From Chaunax sp. Z400 (taxonomy: Eukaryota; Chordata; Actinopteri; Lophiiformes; Chaunacidae), in the NCBI GenBank assembly GCA_037577475.1, contig CM075193.1:7960617-8024616 (forward strand): 64,000 nucleotides of DNA, written 5' to 3'. This document shows positions 40,101 through 51,305 of the stretch, piece by piece; position 1 is the first letter of the stretch; each line of letters starts with the position of its first letter. The notes beneath the pieces were generated by a model that saw only the letters and a program-made list of their open reading frames with translations, made no database searches and had not been told where the DNA came from. A program made the translations under genes and the position numbers.

Positions 40101-41642
40101 GTCTGCTATGCTCGTACTGTGAGCACACACACAAAACAAAAGCCTTTTGATGAAATAAATTGTGCAGTTGGAGAGCTTCCTTTGTTCCTGTCCCCGCTCA
40201 TATCTCTGTGCTGCTCAAATGAGAACAATGCAAAGCCATAATGGAGCCACAGAAAGGTGTGGAAACTGAGTGAACTCCAGAGGTCCCCTTTTACTCGTAA
40301 TCGGGTAAAAAATAACAACAGTCGCAGGACTGTGCTGCAGTAGGAGAGCTCTCCCTGATACCACACGTTCATTATCTGTTGCTCGTGCACCAAAAAAAAC
40401 GTTTTTCAGAAATAATAAGCTTTTAACGGGTTACTATTCACTGCTAATGACAACCGGTGCTGTAACTGTAACTGAAGATCATTAAAAGCATGTTGCAGTG
40501 CATGATTCTACCAATGCCCGCCGTATGAACTACACTTCAAATACTTACGCTACCTATTTTCAGTAACACCCAAATTAACAGATGTACTCTAAGTCCCCTC
40601 TAATCTTTCTCCTCTCATATGGAACAGATGTCTCTTACAGACAGAGAGCAAAAATGAAAATGTGTTCATTTTTAATGATGCAGTCTCACTTCGATAGCTC
40701 TCTGACCTTACCGTCTAGTGAAGCAGTAAACTACAGTTCATGTTGGAGACTCACATGAACAACACAGGTCTCAGTCATACTGAGTGCTGGTGAACTAAAC
40801 TGCTAGGATGTTCATATCTATGTCACAAGTCAGAATACAGGGGTTACTTTCAAAGATCAGAAGTTTTCTGCAGGAGAGCTCCTCTTAGCGAATGTGTGAT
40901 ATTTTTCTGTCAGATCCCACAGAGCCATGGTGAAATCTCTCCCTGTTCCTCAAGCATTAGCTGGTACTCTCAAACTCTAGGCCACTGTTAATTGCTTTTA
41001 ATGAACCTCTACTTTAATTGAGCATAACCTCTGTCATGTTGCCAAGGAGGAAATCTGCCAAGGAGTGTATATCGAAATTAGCTGCAGCTTGAATCACACG
41101 TTTCTTGCCAACTTGCTAATTTGATGTTCAAAGAAAAACTACACACACATAGAGTCACCATTTTGGCGTATTGGAGATGGGGGAGACAAAATATGACATT
41201 TGCTGACATTTTTGTGAGTTCTTATTTTTTTTTGATGACAGTGATGTTGTTTGAAACTCCCATAAAAATGAAAAATATTGTTTTCCTAGTTTTACTGGAA
41301 AAGTGATAAAAGATTCTAACATAAATGCATAATCATTCAAGCAAATTTCAGGCTCTTCTTGACACTTAATGCCAACCAGTTTTATTTGAGGTCTTTAAAA
41401 CCAAAATTTTCATCAATCATTTTGTTCTTCTGTCAGTGTCAGTGATTTTTTTTCTGAAGCAGTTCTGTTCATGAGATGGTCTAATGAATTCAGATAATTA
41501 AATATATATACAAGTGCACCTATTTATGAAAAATTACACCTGCAGTACAGTTAAGAAAAATCCAGACTTTATTTTCCAGATGTTGCTCATTCATATTTGC
41601 TTTCTCTTTTAAATATTCTGACTCATTGTTTCCTCTTTTCAG

Positions 41643-41672
41643 CAAACTCCAGTCTTCTCGGAGGAGGAGGAG
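41643..41672 (+). other. Candidate 30-nt microexon (QTPVFSEEEE)
   Basis: This is the best exon candidate in the window. A branch-point-like CTGAC (A at 41621) lies 22 nt before the junction, then a pyrimidine-rich TTGTTTCCTCTTTTCAG, then 30 nt, then the full-consensus donor GTGAGT at 41673. The exon length is a multiple of three; in phase 0 it reads QTPVFSEEEE with no stop, while the other two phases give KLQSSRRRR or NSSLLGGGG, also without stops. Microexons of 3-30 nt that keep the frame are typical of neuronal genes with very large introns, which fits the empty surroundings. I cannot assign the gene or the phase. The GGAGGAGGAG repeat at the 3' end lowers confidence, since such runs arise by chance. 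Confidence 0.4.
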
Positions 41673-42383
41673 GTGAGTGAAAACCTTTTTGTTTTTCTCT
41701 ATATCATCTCATCGTTTGTTCCTATTGTATTAAAGCAATTAAAGTTACACCCATCAGATCCTGCATATTGGCACTTCTATAATCTTTGTTTTATTCCTAT
41801 GGTTCATGGCAGACTTAAGTGTCTGTTTCGCTCCAAGTGTCTGTTAAATGTGGCTGAATGTAAGACTAAAGCATGAGAGTGTAGAGCAGTGCACTGTGTA
41901 CTGTACCACACTGAGAGATGGTCATTACTTTAGCAACCTGCCGAAGAATATTATCATCAAAGCAATGGAAATCTGATGCAGCCAAGCATGGTGAGCGAAT
42001 AATGGGTTGGGAACCCACTGTTTTTTTTCTGCTTTTTTTGAAAATTTACTTTGACTTTTTTTACTTTTACTGTGACATGATTGGAATAATCATCTTTGCC
42101 ACAGTAAGATAAGGTTGGGGTGTAAAATGCACCCAGTTAGATATGGAATGTTAATTTTGTGTTTGAATGGGACTTTCTGATGATCGATTGGAGTGGTATA
42201 ACAACCTTATCTGTTTATCCATCTGTGCTGGTTGTCACTGAATGTATCACTGTTTGCTGACAGCCCTTAGTTGTACAGGATCATCCTACACAGGATCTCA
42301 TGTTATCTCATATAATCTACAGTGTAAATCTCTAAAAATGTTCACGTTAAAAGAGATTCAAACGTGTACCAAATTTAGCCGCT

Positions 42384-42435
42384 GCTGTGTTTTTATATTG
42401 CTGTGTTTTTATATTGTTATATTGTTTTTATATTT
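42384..42435. repeat. 16-bp AT-rich tandem repeat
   Basis: GCTGTGTTTTTATATT occurs twice in tandem and continues as a shortened third copy. Local slippage repeat. Confidence 0.85.
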
Positions 42436-42659
42436 ATGTTTAAACTCGGAAGCACTCAGAGAGCACATAGTTCCACCAGCGCCACTGTCATTAAAACGTG
42501 AACAACTGGAAAATAGTTTCCAGGCTATGTCAAAACAAAAACCTGTGGCAATTGTTTGTCAGCACAGCAGGCCTCTGAAAGAATAAAATAGTGCACTCGA
42601 GGGTTAATGGAATCCATGAGGATGTCGCTGTACTCGGATCTGCTTTATGCCAAATTATG

Positions 42660-42930
42660 TAATATCAAGTAATTCCTTGGTCCTGGAAACCTACTCGTTG
42701 AATTTGGAATCATATCTTTATCATCAGTAGTTTGAGTTATCAACAAAAATATAATTTTCCATAATGGTGGATGTGGATCTATTTGTTTATCGAGATATAA
42801 CTTCTTACCTTTCACAAACACTTGAAAACCATTTGAATGACATTGAATCTGTGACTTTTTGAGATACCTTGCTGACAAGCAAACATGGGTGATCAGATAT
42901 CCTCCTCCAACTTTCTTTGGCAGAGGTAAA
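42660..42930. mobile_element. Old interspersed element ending TTTGGCAGAGGT
   Basis: The right part contains GAGATACCTTGCTGACAAGC followed by CTCCTCCAACTTTCTTTGG and CAGAGGTAA. This resembles a common degenerate teleost repeat that I know to end in a TTGGCGGAGGT-type sequence. It shares the GCTGACAA(A/G)C core and the reversed CCTCCGCCAA-like end with the element at 22141-22582. There is no coding capacity. The left border is approximate. Confidence 0.5.
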
Positions 42931-44041
42931 ACATTTTTTTTATACATTTATCATTTTATCTGTCAAACTTTTCCTCCAAATTATATAGTCCTTCTAAGCT
43001 GTAGATTTCTAAATTTGTTTGGCAACAAATGGCATATTAGGACAGATTCATGAACTTTGTTGGATGGCTTTTTCTGTGTTTATTTATTCATTAGGATTTG
43101 AGTACCTTGCATGAATTGAAATGTGAGTCATCAGATGTAAGGAATGCATAAAGCAACATCAAGGCCACAGTTCAGTGTACATGGTGTCCATTAAGAGTGT
43201 ACACAGAGCTGTTGAAATCTGATTCACACCTAATCATGCAAGCTGGAGTGGCCCTTGGTTGGTCTGATACATGGTTAAGACTGCAAACTGTCTAGCTGTT
43301 GTTGTGTAGCAGTACAGCATCACAATCTGTATCGTTGATGTGGAGAGACCCTCAGAGCAACCATCTGAAGAACTTCTGTGATTGAGATCAGAGGTCAGTA
43401 ACATGTGTCTCAATAACCAAGCCAAACCCTGTAAAGCAGAGTATGCTGTCCTCCTGATTGGTGTCTGTCTCTGCTGCAGTTGACTCTCACTATTCATTTA
43501 CCACACACAGATAAACAATAGAAGCAATTTTCTTTGCTATTATGTTTTCATTATTGTTATTTTGTAGCAAATCGCCTTTTTTCACAGTTCTCGGAATCTC
43601 GGAGCACGCAGCCTTGCTGATCGATCCGGGTTCTTTTTCAGCTAATAATAGGTGTTGGGGTATTACACATTGCTCTATTTCAATACAGCAGCAACAAAAA
43701 TGAAGTTGAAAGTGTGACTGTTATCACTGGTATGTGTGATCTTATGTGTCAATTAATGTCATACTTTGCAAGACCACATCTCAGTTGATTGTGACCTGGA
43801 GCTGTTTAAACGCCAGATGAATTCTAATTGTAGCCAGCACCATTTTTTCAGCGCAAAGCCTCCTTTTATTCTTATTTGACTTCCAGTGATGCTATTGCTG
43901 CCAAGTTACTGTCACAAGATACAAGGTCAATTAACCGGAAAATTCTAGTCTCACATTTTCTCCTGTTAATCATGACAAGTTTGTGTTATTTTATTATTTT
44001 TTAGGTGTTCCTTCTTGTGCAAACTTGTTTTTGTCTTTTAG

Positions 44042-44098
44042 GCCATGTTGAAAAAGGAGATGATTAAAGCCAAGGAAAGATTACTACTATCTACCAGA
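44042..44098 (+). other. Weak candidate 57-nt exon
   Basis: A very good 3' splice site, a U-rich tract ending TTGTCTTTTAG, lies at 44041. It is followed by 19 codons reading AMLKKEMIKAKERLLLSTR, charged and helix-like, in phase 0, the same phase as one reading of the microexon at 41643. The donor after 44098 is poor (AGA/GTTGAA). No family is recognised. If real, the two exons would belong to one plus-strand transcript. Confidence 0.18.
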
Positions 44099-44634
44099 GT
44101 TGAAAATGTTATTTTTCTCCCAAAACAAAGCTCTACGCCATTTGTCTTTTATCTGGATGAGGCCAAAAGGGGTTTTATCTTCCAGTGTCTTTATCACTAG
44201 ATGGTGGCCGCTAAACCTGCAAAACTATTCTCTCTGTTCACACCCTGGCCGTCCCTCTGCCTCTATCATTTGGCATGTGAAGACCTCCTGCCTTGGTGGT
44301 GGGGAGGATCGATGTGAGGAGGAGATGTGCTCTCATAAAGGGCCAGCCTTATCTCCCAGCTGTCTTCTCAGGGCTCTGCAGAGGGGCAGCCTCACAACAG
44401 GATGATCCATCATGTTGGCCTAACACACCTGAGCCATGTTTAGTTCTCACAGCTGTGGTGGTGAGCCTCCTGCCAGTATGTGAAAACTGGACAGAATCTT
44501 TACTTTATATATTAAAAGTTAGTTCAGCAACTATATATACACTTTTAGAAGTTCTACCGGCTTTACACGATTTTAGGAATTTTTGTGATTCCCCATGTGC
44601 CTAGGTGTCTTTCTCTGTATGTTATTAATTTAAG

Positions 44635-45180
44635 TAGGGCTGCAACTAACAATTATTTTGGCTATCAATTTTAGAGAGTCCAAAGTGCTTCTTTTGTCCA
44701 ACCAACAGTCAAAAAAACCCAAGTCTTCATTTATTATCATAAATGAAAAGCAGCAAATTCTTAAGGCTCATTTATACTCCATTACATTAGTACTTACAGA
44801 AATAGATATGTTCATTTCACATGATATATCCATCAACTCCCACACACTTCTGCTTCACCTACATATGTATCCTTAATGATGCAGCGATGCACTCAATGGT
44901 CTGTATTGCCATTAAATGCACTGCCACATGTGAATGGAGAGTTTAGTTATTTTTTTCCCTTCTTTGTTATCTTGTCTTTATCCCTAAGCGCTCTGATATT
45001 CTTCATGAAGTGATTGAATAATTCAAATGGAAGGCTTCCTCCATATCCATATACATCTTTAAAGTTGAGCATAAATGAGCCTTTACTTTTAAGAAGCTTG
45101 AACCAGCAAATGTTGGACTTTTGCTTGAAAAATTATTAAAATGATGTATTAATTTCAAAATAGTCATTAATTTTCATGCC
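44635..45180. mobile_element. Old TAGGGCTGCAACTAAC-type element, split by an insertion
   Basis: The left end starts TAGGGCTGCAACTAACAATT, the well-known start of an abundant teleost non-autonomous DNA repeat. The body continues with GTCCAACCAACAGTC and AAAAGCAGCAAATTC to 44760, then resumes at 45086 with TTTTAAGAAGCTTGAACCAG and TTTTGCTTGAAAAATTATT. The right terminus (normally the reverse complement of the left) is lost near 45175. The DNA between the halves, 44764-45082, is a second element. Divergence from the remembered consensus and internal losses show that it is old. Confidence 0.75.
44764..45082. mobile_element. 319-bp MITE nested in the older element (TTA target site)
   Basis: The left end AGGCTCATTTATACTC and the right end GAGCATAAATGAGCCT are inverted repeats matching 15 of 16 bases. 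A TTA directly precedes (44761-44763) and follows (45083-45085) it, as expected for a 3-bp TWA target duplication of PIF/Harbinger-type transposons. Taking out 44764-45082 with one TTA restores a continuous outer element. There is no open frame of note inside, so it is non-autonomous. Membership of the Harbinger superfamily is inferred from the target site only. Confidence 0.7.
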
Positions 45181-45182
45181 CT

Positions 45183-45340
45183 GCCAAAGGAGGTATATAA
45201 TCTTACCCTCGTACATTACATCTGTCTGTACGTTTGTCCATACATCCTGTACTTAACGAGTGTGGTCTATTCACATCTCCTCAATAATGATGGACAGGAT
45301 TCAATGAAATATCAGACATGATTTGAAGGGGCCCTAAAGG
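45183..45340. mobile_element. Possible fragment of the CCTCCGCCAAGG-type repeat
   Basis: Starts GCCAAAGGAGGTATATAATC and continues with TCTGTCTGTACGTTTGTCC, resembling the left part of the repeat family at 22141 and 42660. It abuts the ruined right end of the element above. Diverged and short, so tentative. Confidence 0.3.
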
Positions 45341-48300
45341 TTTGCCTCTCATTTAAAAATAAATGATCCATTACATAATACATAGATATATAAATATTAC
45401 ACAATACATATACACATATACACAATAGATATTTATTTTATTTAATTACATTTAAAAAAAAAACATTTTTAGCCTTATTTGAGGTTAGGCGGTTTTCATG
45501 TCAGTTTGCTCACATTCATTTTTGATCGTTGGACACAAAATTTCTAGTTTTTTCAAGCAAAGAATCAACCAATCATTGCAGATCTTAATTCCATAAAGAT
45601 AAGATATGTATTCAAAGAAAATCCTTATGCTGATGATACATTTGTTGGCTTGCAGCCAGAGCAGTGTAAACAGAGAGGTTTGTCCTATCCCCAAAAACAC
45701 ATAATTATATTCCTACCATTAGTTACAGAGACAAAAAAAGCTATTGAGATGAAAATATTCTTATGCCCTGATGCTCTATTAAATCCTTAGAAATCACTGA
45801 TGGGAATTCTCTCTGGGTTGTATGTCTTCAGCATTATGTACACAATGGGGTTAACCAAAATAGCACCGTTATCTTCGGTAGACATGTTGGTCTCACCGGG
45901 ATTCCATGCATACATAGAAGGAAATAACAATGATCTCTGATAATGGCACGCTAAATGAGCCCTTTGTGAATAGAGGGTAATTATGAATGGTACCAGGTTG
46001 CTCGTGTGATGTGTGTCACAGCATGGTTGCATGCTGGCACAGTCCCAATAGAACAGACCTAATGTAAACATCATGCTGTCTATCTGTCCTTTGCCCCCCC
46101 CCTCTTGTCTCTTTTTCACACAGTCACTGACACAAGCAGGCACAAACACACGGATGCAAGTGCATAGCTTTCCATGTAATGATATCATGAAGCCCAGCAT
46201 AGCCACAGAGAGGGAGTTTCTCTTATCCAGGATGGGAATTGGCTCATTAGCATTGTAACCAGAAACATTTCCACCAAAACAAATCGTTCTTTCCAGTTTG
46301 GGCCTCCTTTTTCTGCTCCACTCAAGCAGCTGGGCACATGCATGGCTGTTTTGTATGTCCTGACTTGGGCTAATTTGGCCACAGGCTGCGAACGCTTGCT
46401 GAACTCACCAGGCTTTGTCATTGCTTACATAACATAGACTGTAGTGTTTGCCCTCAGCTCTCGTCCCTAACAAGTTTCCTAAACAGTGGTGTGAGTCATG
46501 GCAAGTACCAACACATTCTAATATATGGGATTAATTATGTTTGCTATGCTTATGTCTTGCTGTGGCAGTGCCTGTCTAGTTCTTTGCCTTCCTCTGCAGC
46601 AGGAGATGTCATCAAATGTAGACTCAATGCCATGACAAGGCAATGCTAAGTGATTCTGCTGAGAAAGTGGTGTGCATACCAAGGCATGTAAATTACAAAT
46701 CTAATTAACAGAAGGAGTATAATGTCCTCGCCTTAACCTTTTGGTAAATGTGAGAACTTCTAATACATTCATCTGACCTTAGAAGACGCAACATCAGCTT
46801 TGGAATCTCAGCAGAACTATGCAACACCTTGAGGATTCGCTTTTGCAATAGAATGCATTCTTGAGACAGAAAATGTATCCAGTTTCTGACATGTTTGAGT
46901 TATCTTTTATCAAGACTCCTAAGTGCTTCGCTGTGCTTATCTCCACCTCTGTTCGTTATGCAAAGAGCTCTGTTTTCTTTGCCTGTCACCTCCAGGTGAA
47001 CCATTATCCTATGTCTGAGTCCTACCCGAGGCTTGTTTATTGAGCAGATAGGTGGGGACACGACCACGGTTCTCTGTGCAGGGGGAGGGGGATCTGTGGA
47101 GACATAGAACAGTGTCGTGTGACAGTTTGGGTGAGAGGACCTTATGTCCCTGTTGCAAACCATATTAGCACTCTGGAAGCCCCAGAACTCCCCTATATGA
47201 TTAATCACTCGGAGATTATATATTATTCTCATAAATTGCACACTGTGCTTGACTGATGGTCTTCGGTTCACACATGGTAGTAACAGCCATTAGCATAACT
47301 TATGACAGACATAGTGTATTAGTATTTCCCTGTGGATTAACCTAAATAATGTAAATGATAAATTGAATGCAAAGATTCCTCAGTCAGCACGGTACCCTTG
47401 AGATTTACTTATCTCCTCGTATTTTGTGGGCAGTTAGTTACACACTGATCTAGATCCACCTTGTATTTGTGCTCTAATACTGTTGAAAGTGTGTTTGAGA
47501 CAGCACTGATAAGAATGTGTGCAAGTCCTCCTCTCTAGAATAAATTCTGCTGTTAGAAACTATTTACAGGTGAACTCACAGCACTAAGACATTTGTATTC
47601 TCTTTCTTTGTGTGATTTAAAGAGCGTATATATCTACGTCTCGCTAGGTTTTGTTGAACAGAGGGCTTTGCACGCATACTCTTTGTGCTTGCTTTTCATA
47701 GCACTATCCAAATAAAAGAGTGCCCTCTTGCATAGGCTCAAAACAGAGATATTAATTTGAAAATTTGAAAAGCAAATTTTTGAATTGGTCTCATTGTTGC
47801 ATAAGCAGGAAGGTCATTTTGCATTGCAACGCATCTTAAGTGTAAAGCTTCCAATGCATTAACACAGTACCGTATGCTTACACCTAATTCTTGCCTTGCC
47901 TTCATTAAATGTGCAAATCAGTTTACTGACTGCATGATGTGCAATGAAGCCACAACACAATGCTTATATTCACTGAAAAGTAGATCTGTTTCTTGCGCAT
48001 ATCAATAAAGAGTATGATCTGTAATATCTACATGGTCATCTCTTGCCTTTAAACATTTATTTAATAAAAGTTAGTGAAAAATCACCATTACATTTGTGTA
48101 AGGTCATTATATTGAAAAAAATATCATGTGACATGACCTACTCCTGTGCTGTCAGATTGTTCACCCAATTGTTACAGGGATGATGTAATTTAGAGGGCAT
48201 TCCACTGAAATTAGCGCTACAAGGTCATGGTGTGGACTGCAGTGTTTGGTACCCAAATAGTGATGGAAATTGCATTTCAGCGTGAAAGCCCTCTCTAATG

Positions 48301-49504
48301 CTTTATCTGGCTCCCCTCTGCCACTACAGTTATAGCCACCATGAACACCCCCTCCTCCTCTCCCTCCAATCAGCAATGATGGATGGACTAATTGATGCAG
48401 AATGATTGGGCCATTCGTTTTAGCTTACAACAGTGGGTTCCATATTTAGGATTACCATTGCATTATAATGGGAAGGGAAGGAGAAATGTTTAGAGAGTCA
48501 ATGAATACAACAGGGAAAGAGGGACATTTTTTAAAAAGAGGTATAACAATGTGGAGACAAAAGAAGGGAGAGAAAAAAGCACAGATAAATGACAAGAGAC
48601 AAGAGGTAACAGAACTGGTCAGTTGTGTAATACTAAGCTTGTGACACATCAGAAAGGGCTCCAAGGGATTTATGGAGAAGTGTGTTTCTTCGGATGAGAG
48701 CAAGCGAGTGGGGCATATAGCTGCCACGTGTCCTGCTATCCCTCTCTTAACCTATGAATCATTCATCTCTGTCCTCATGTATAAATCAAGCTGCCGGCCG
48801 TCGCCCACGGCAGTCATGTCATTAGGTAGTTGACGGCATCACTTGATCTCTGGCACTGCATTGCGGAGAGGGAAATGGCCTAACTTTAAACGGCACACAT
48901 ATCAGCATATCAAACTGTATGGAGCTTTCTGTGTCTGGTTGGGGAATATAGAACACTTTTTGGAGCTAACCAGGACCACACAGAGACACAGATGCTCAAA
49001 AAGACATTTCTCTTCTGACACTCACAGCTGCACGTTCCTATTAAACTGATAATGTCCTGGAAACTGCATAACTTTCCGAAAGTGCCTGTGTAATGTACAG
49101 AAAGTTGAACAACTTAGTGTTGTTCTTGCATTTTAGTTTATTTTACTCGACAGCACTTAGAAAAAGTATAATTACTCCAAAACTGTCAAAATCATGTCAA
49201 ATAGACCATCAGATTGCACAGCTTTGATTGTAGGTAGCACACATGCATATGCTTTGCTCCCTTGCGCCCCATATTTAATTTTTCTCCCTCAACAAATGAA
49301 AATACATGTGATGCACAGCGGCAGAAAACCACAAGTTTTTTTTACAGTGAGAGCAAGAGAGAGAGAGACCGGCAAATTTGTGAGGAGAAAGGTCTTGTGA
49401 CGGTGTGAGAGAAAAATGAGAATTAAGACAGAATGAATCGAGAAGAAAACCCCACTGATACTCATGCAAATGAAATTAATTCAACGAACTGCACTGTGCT
49501 TGTA
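45341..49504. other. Gene-free stretch
   Basis: AT-rich at 45360-45475, with an A-run near 45453. The frames of 139 (45787-46206, minus) and 123 codons (46900-47271, minus) have no domain or splice context that I recognise. An ATGCAAAT octamer lies at 49464-49471. Confidence 0.5.
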
Positions 49505-49548
49505 CAGAAAAAACCTCACCTCACAGTCTGAGGTGGGGAAATTTTCTG
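49505..49548. repeat. 44-bp imperfect inverted repeat
   Basis: CAGAAAA...CCTCACCTCA, a 5-nt loop (CAGTC), then TGAGGTGGGG...TTTTCTG: the outer 7 and inner 9 of 10 bases pair. It ends only 7 bp before the BED-finger frame of the hAT relic, so it may be a subterminal structure of that transposon or part of its leader. Confidence 0.7.
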
Positions 49549-49554
49549 GATTCA

Positions 49555-51172
49555 GTGAGTCACAGTCAAAAACATGTGCATTGCAAGCAATGTTTTGTCA
49601 TAGTTGCAGCACCACAGGTCAATACCATGAATTCATATAATCACCATAAAAGTCACCACAAAGTGCAATATGATGAAGCTGTAAAGGGCAAGACAACGTC
49701 AGCAGAAAATCTGTCGCCCAACCACACAGACATCAATAACACGAAGCTCCCATAGGCACAACGAGATTATAGAGGTGATAATTTACCACTTGGCCAGTGT
49801 GAAAACCTGGTGCCTACAGACAGCGTTCTTTCCAAAAGATCACACGGACAAGGTTTTAAAAAATGGGCTGTATAATGACAGGTAATGATTCCAACATTGT
49901 GAGAGCAGCCTCCCATAACAACTGGACAAGGCTTAGTGTTTTGGCCACAGGGTACATCTAGCTGTAGGTAAGCTGTGAGGAATTTATCATTTTCTGCAAT
50001 TTTTAAAAACTCTGCCATATTTAGTTATATAATTGCTATATTTTCAAAACGCAATTAACAATAATATCGGCATCAATATAGCAGCAGTAACCACAACAAC
50101 ATATAATAGTATTAATAATGCTCATTTGTATCAACATTTTATTAATAACAGTAATAAAATAGTTTAGGAGAATTTGATTGAATTTTTCATTTTTGATTTT
50201 GGAATTGGGACAAGCTATGGTCCAGAGAGTACTTGGAACAGCTACCTGCTATTTCACATGCTCTCACCTCTGATTGGAAAGCCAGACACCTTGTTCCCAA
50301 ATGACAGGATGTTGAAGTCCTCGAGGCAATCACCAATACACTCAACCTATTGGGAGAATTCACTGATGTCCTCTCAGAAGAGCAATATGTGAGCATTTCC
50401 TTTGTGAAGCTGGTCCTCCACCTCTTTGCAACATCCGTTGTGGCAGTGCAGGAAGATGACTCACATCTCACACGTTCAGTTAAGCCAAGAATCCTAGGAT
50501 ATCTTCATGAAAAGTACAGTGATCCAAACAAACAGGAAACTGCTAAACATTTCCACAACTTTGGATCCAAGGTTCAGAATGGACTATCTCAGTGAGGATG
50601 ACGCAACCATTGTCAAGACGAGACTGACAGATGAGATAAGTGGTATAACTTAAATTATGTAATATTTTTTCACATTAAATTAAAACGATTGTATAAATGT
50701 CAGTGTTTTTTTAAACTTTGTCTTAAAACGTTGTGATATTACATTGGTGTAATACAACATTAAAATGTGCTTTGTTGATGATCCTCTCTTTTAAATCAAT
50801 GTCAACTGACGAAGCCCAACCAACGAAGAAGACCTGACAGACCCTCGGTAACTTTGTTAAAGTCGCCAAAGGCAACAAGGTGCCACCATCTTGATGTTCC
50901 TCACAGCTAGAACAAGCTCTTGTCTCAGAATTACAAACATATCTCCTGTCAAGCAACATTGACAGTGAAGAAGACCCCTTAGTCTGGTGGAGAGAACAAA
51001 AGCATCAGTATCCAAGACTGTTTAAACTCTGAAAATACCTATGCATTCCTGCTACAAGCTCCCCCTCAGAAAGGGTGTTTCGTACAGGGAGAACATTGTA
51101 ACATGTCTCCCTTCCTCACTGTAGCCTCAAAATGTTGACAGACTTGTGTTCTTGGCAAACAGCCTTTAAGCA
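49555..51172 (+). pseudogene. hAT-family transposase relic (BED-finger type)
   Basis: A decayed hAT transposase related to the ZBED group. At 49555-49755 a 66-codon frame carries a BED finger: CKQC, then NTMNSYNHHKSHH. After a loss of the joining region, 49785-49960 gives a CLQTAFFPKDHT-like segment and a GNDSNIVRAA segment, where the family normally has a TDNASN-type motif; the Asp is replaced by Gly, so this copy is catalytically dead there as well. From about 50270 the core continues (EFTDVLSEEQYV, KPRILGYLHEKY), then LDPRF in another frame near 50563. An AT-rich piece of about 145 bp (50645-50790) interrupts it. The C-terminal dimerisation domain follows: DPLVWWREQ near 50970, IPATSSPSERVF near 51045-51080 and VDRLVFLA near 51135. 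There are several stops (TGA at 50302 for Trp) and frameshifts. It is not a functional gene. Confidence 0.88.
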
Positions 51173-51288
51173 GTGTGTTAAAAATGACTATGTTCTAGTT
51201 CTAGGTTTTCCAAGTTCATGTGCTGGTTCTATTGCACCATTATATATTTTGTTTGTTTTGTAGTGCTATCTGTATCAGGTAGATGCTC

Positions 51289-51305
51289 AATAAAAAAAAA
51301 AAAAA
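51289..51305 (+). other. AATAAA followed directly by an A-run
   Basis: AATAAA at 51289-51294 merges into 14 consecutive A residues about 120 bp past the hAT relic. It may be the poly(A) signal of the old transposase gene expanded by slippage. The lack of spacing between signal and A-run argues against a processed retrocopy. Confidence 0.35.

Larger units (their letters stand above)
31608..41642. other. Gene-free stretch with small repeats
   Basis: Small features only: a 13-mer GATAAATCCATAA repeated at 34109-34121 and 34131-34143, a 9-bp tandem at 35927-35953 and a GT tract at 36962-36990. Open frames up to 121 codons (32494-32859, minus) overlap others in different frames and resemble no family. 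A weak candidate terminal exon at 36999-37145 is listed separately. Confidence 0.5.

Noticed and set aside
51289..51305. Poly(A) tail of a processed pseudogene
   Set aside because: AATAAA merges directly with the A-run, no target duplication is visible and the upstream relic is a DNA transposon, so retroposition is not supported.
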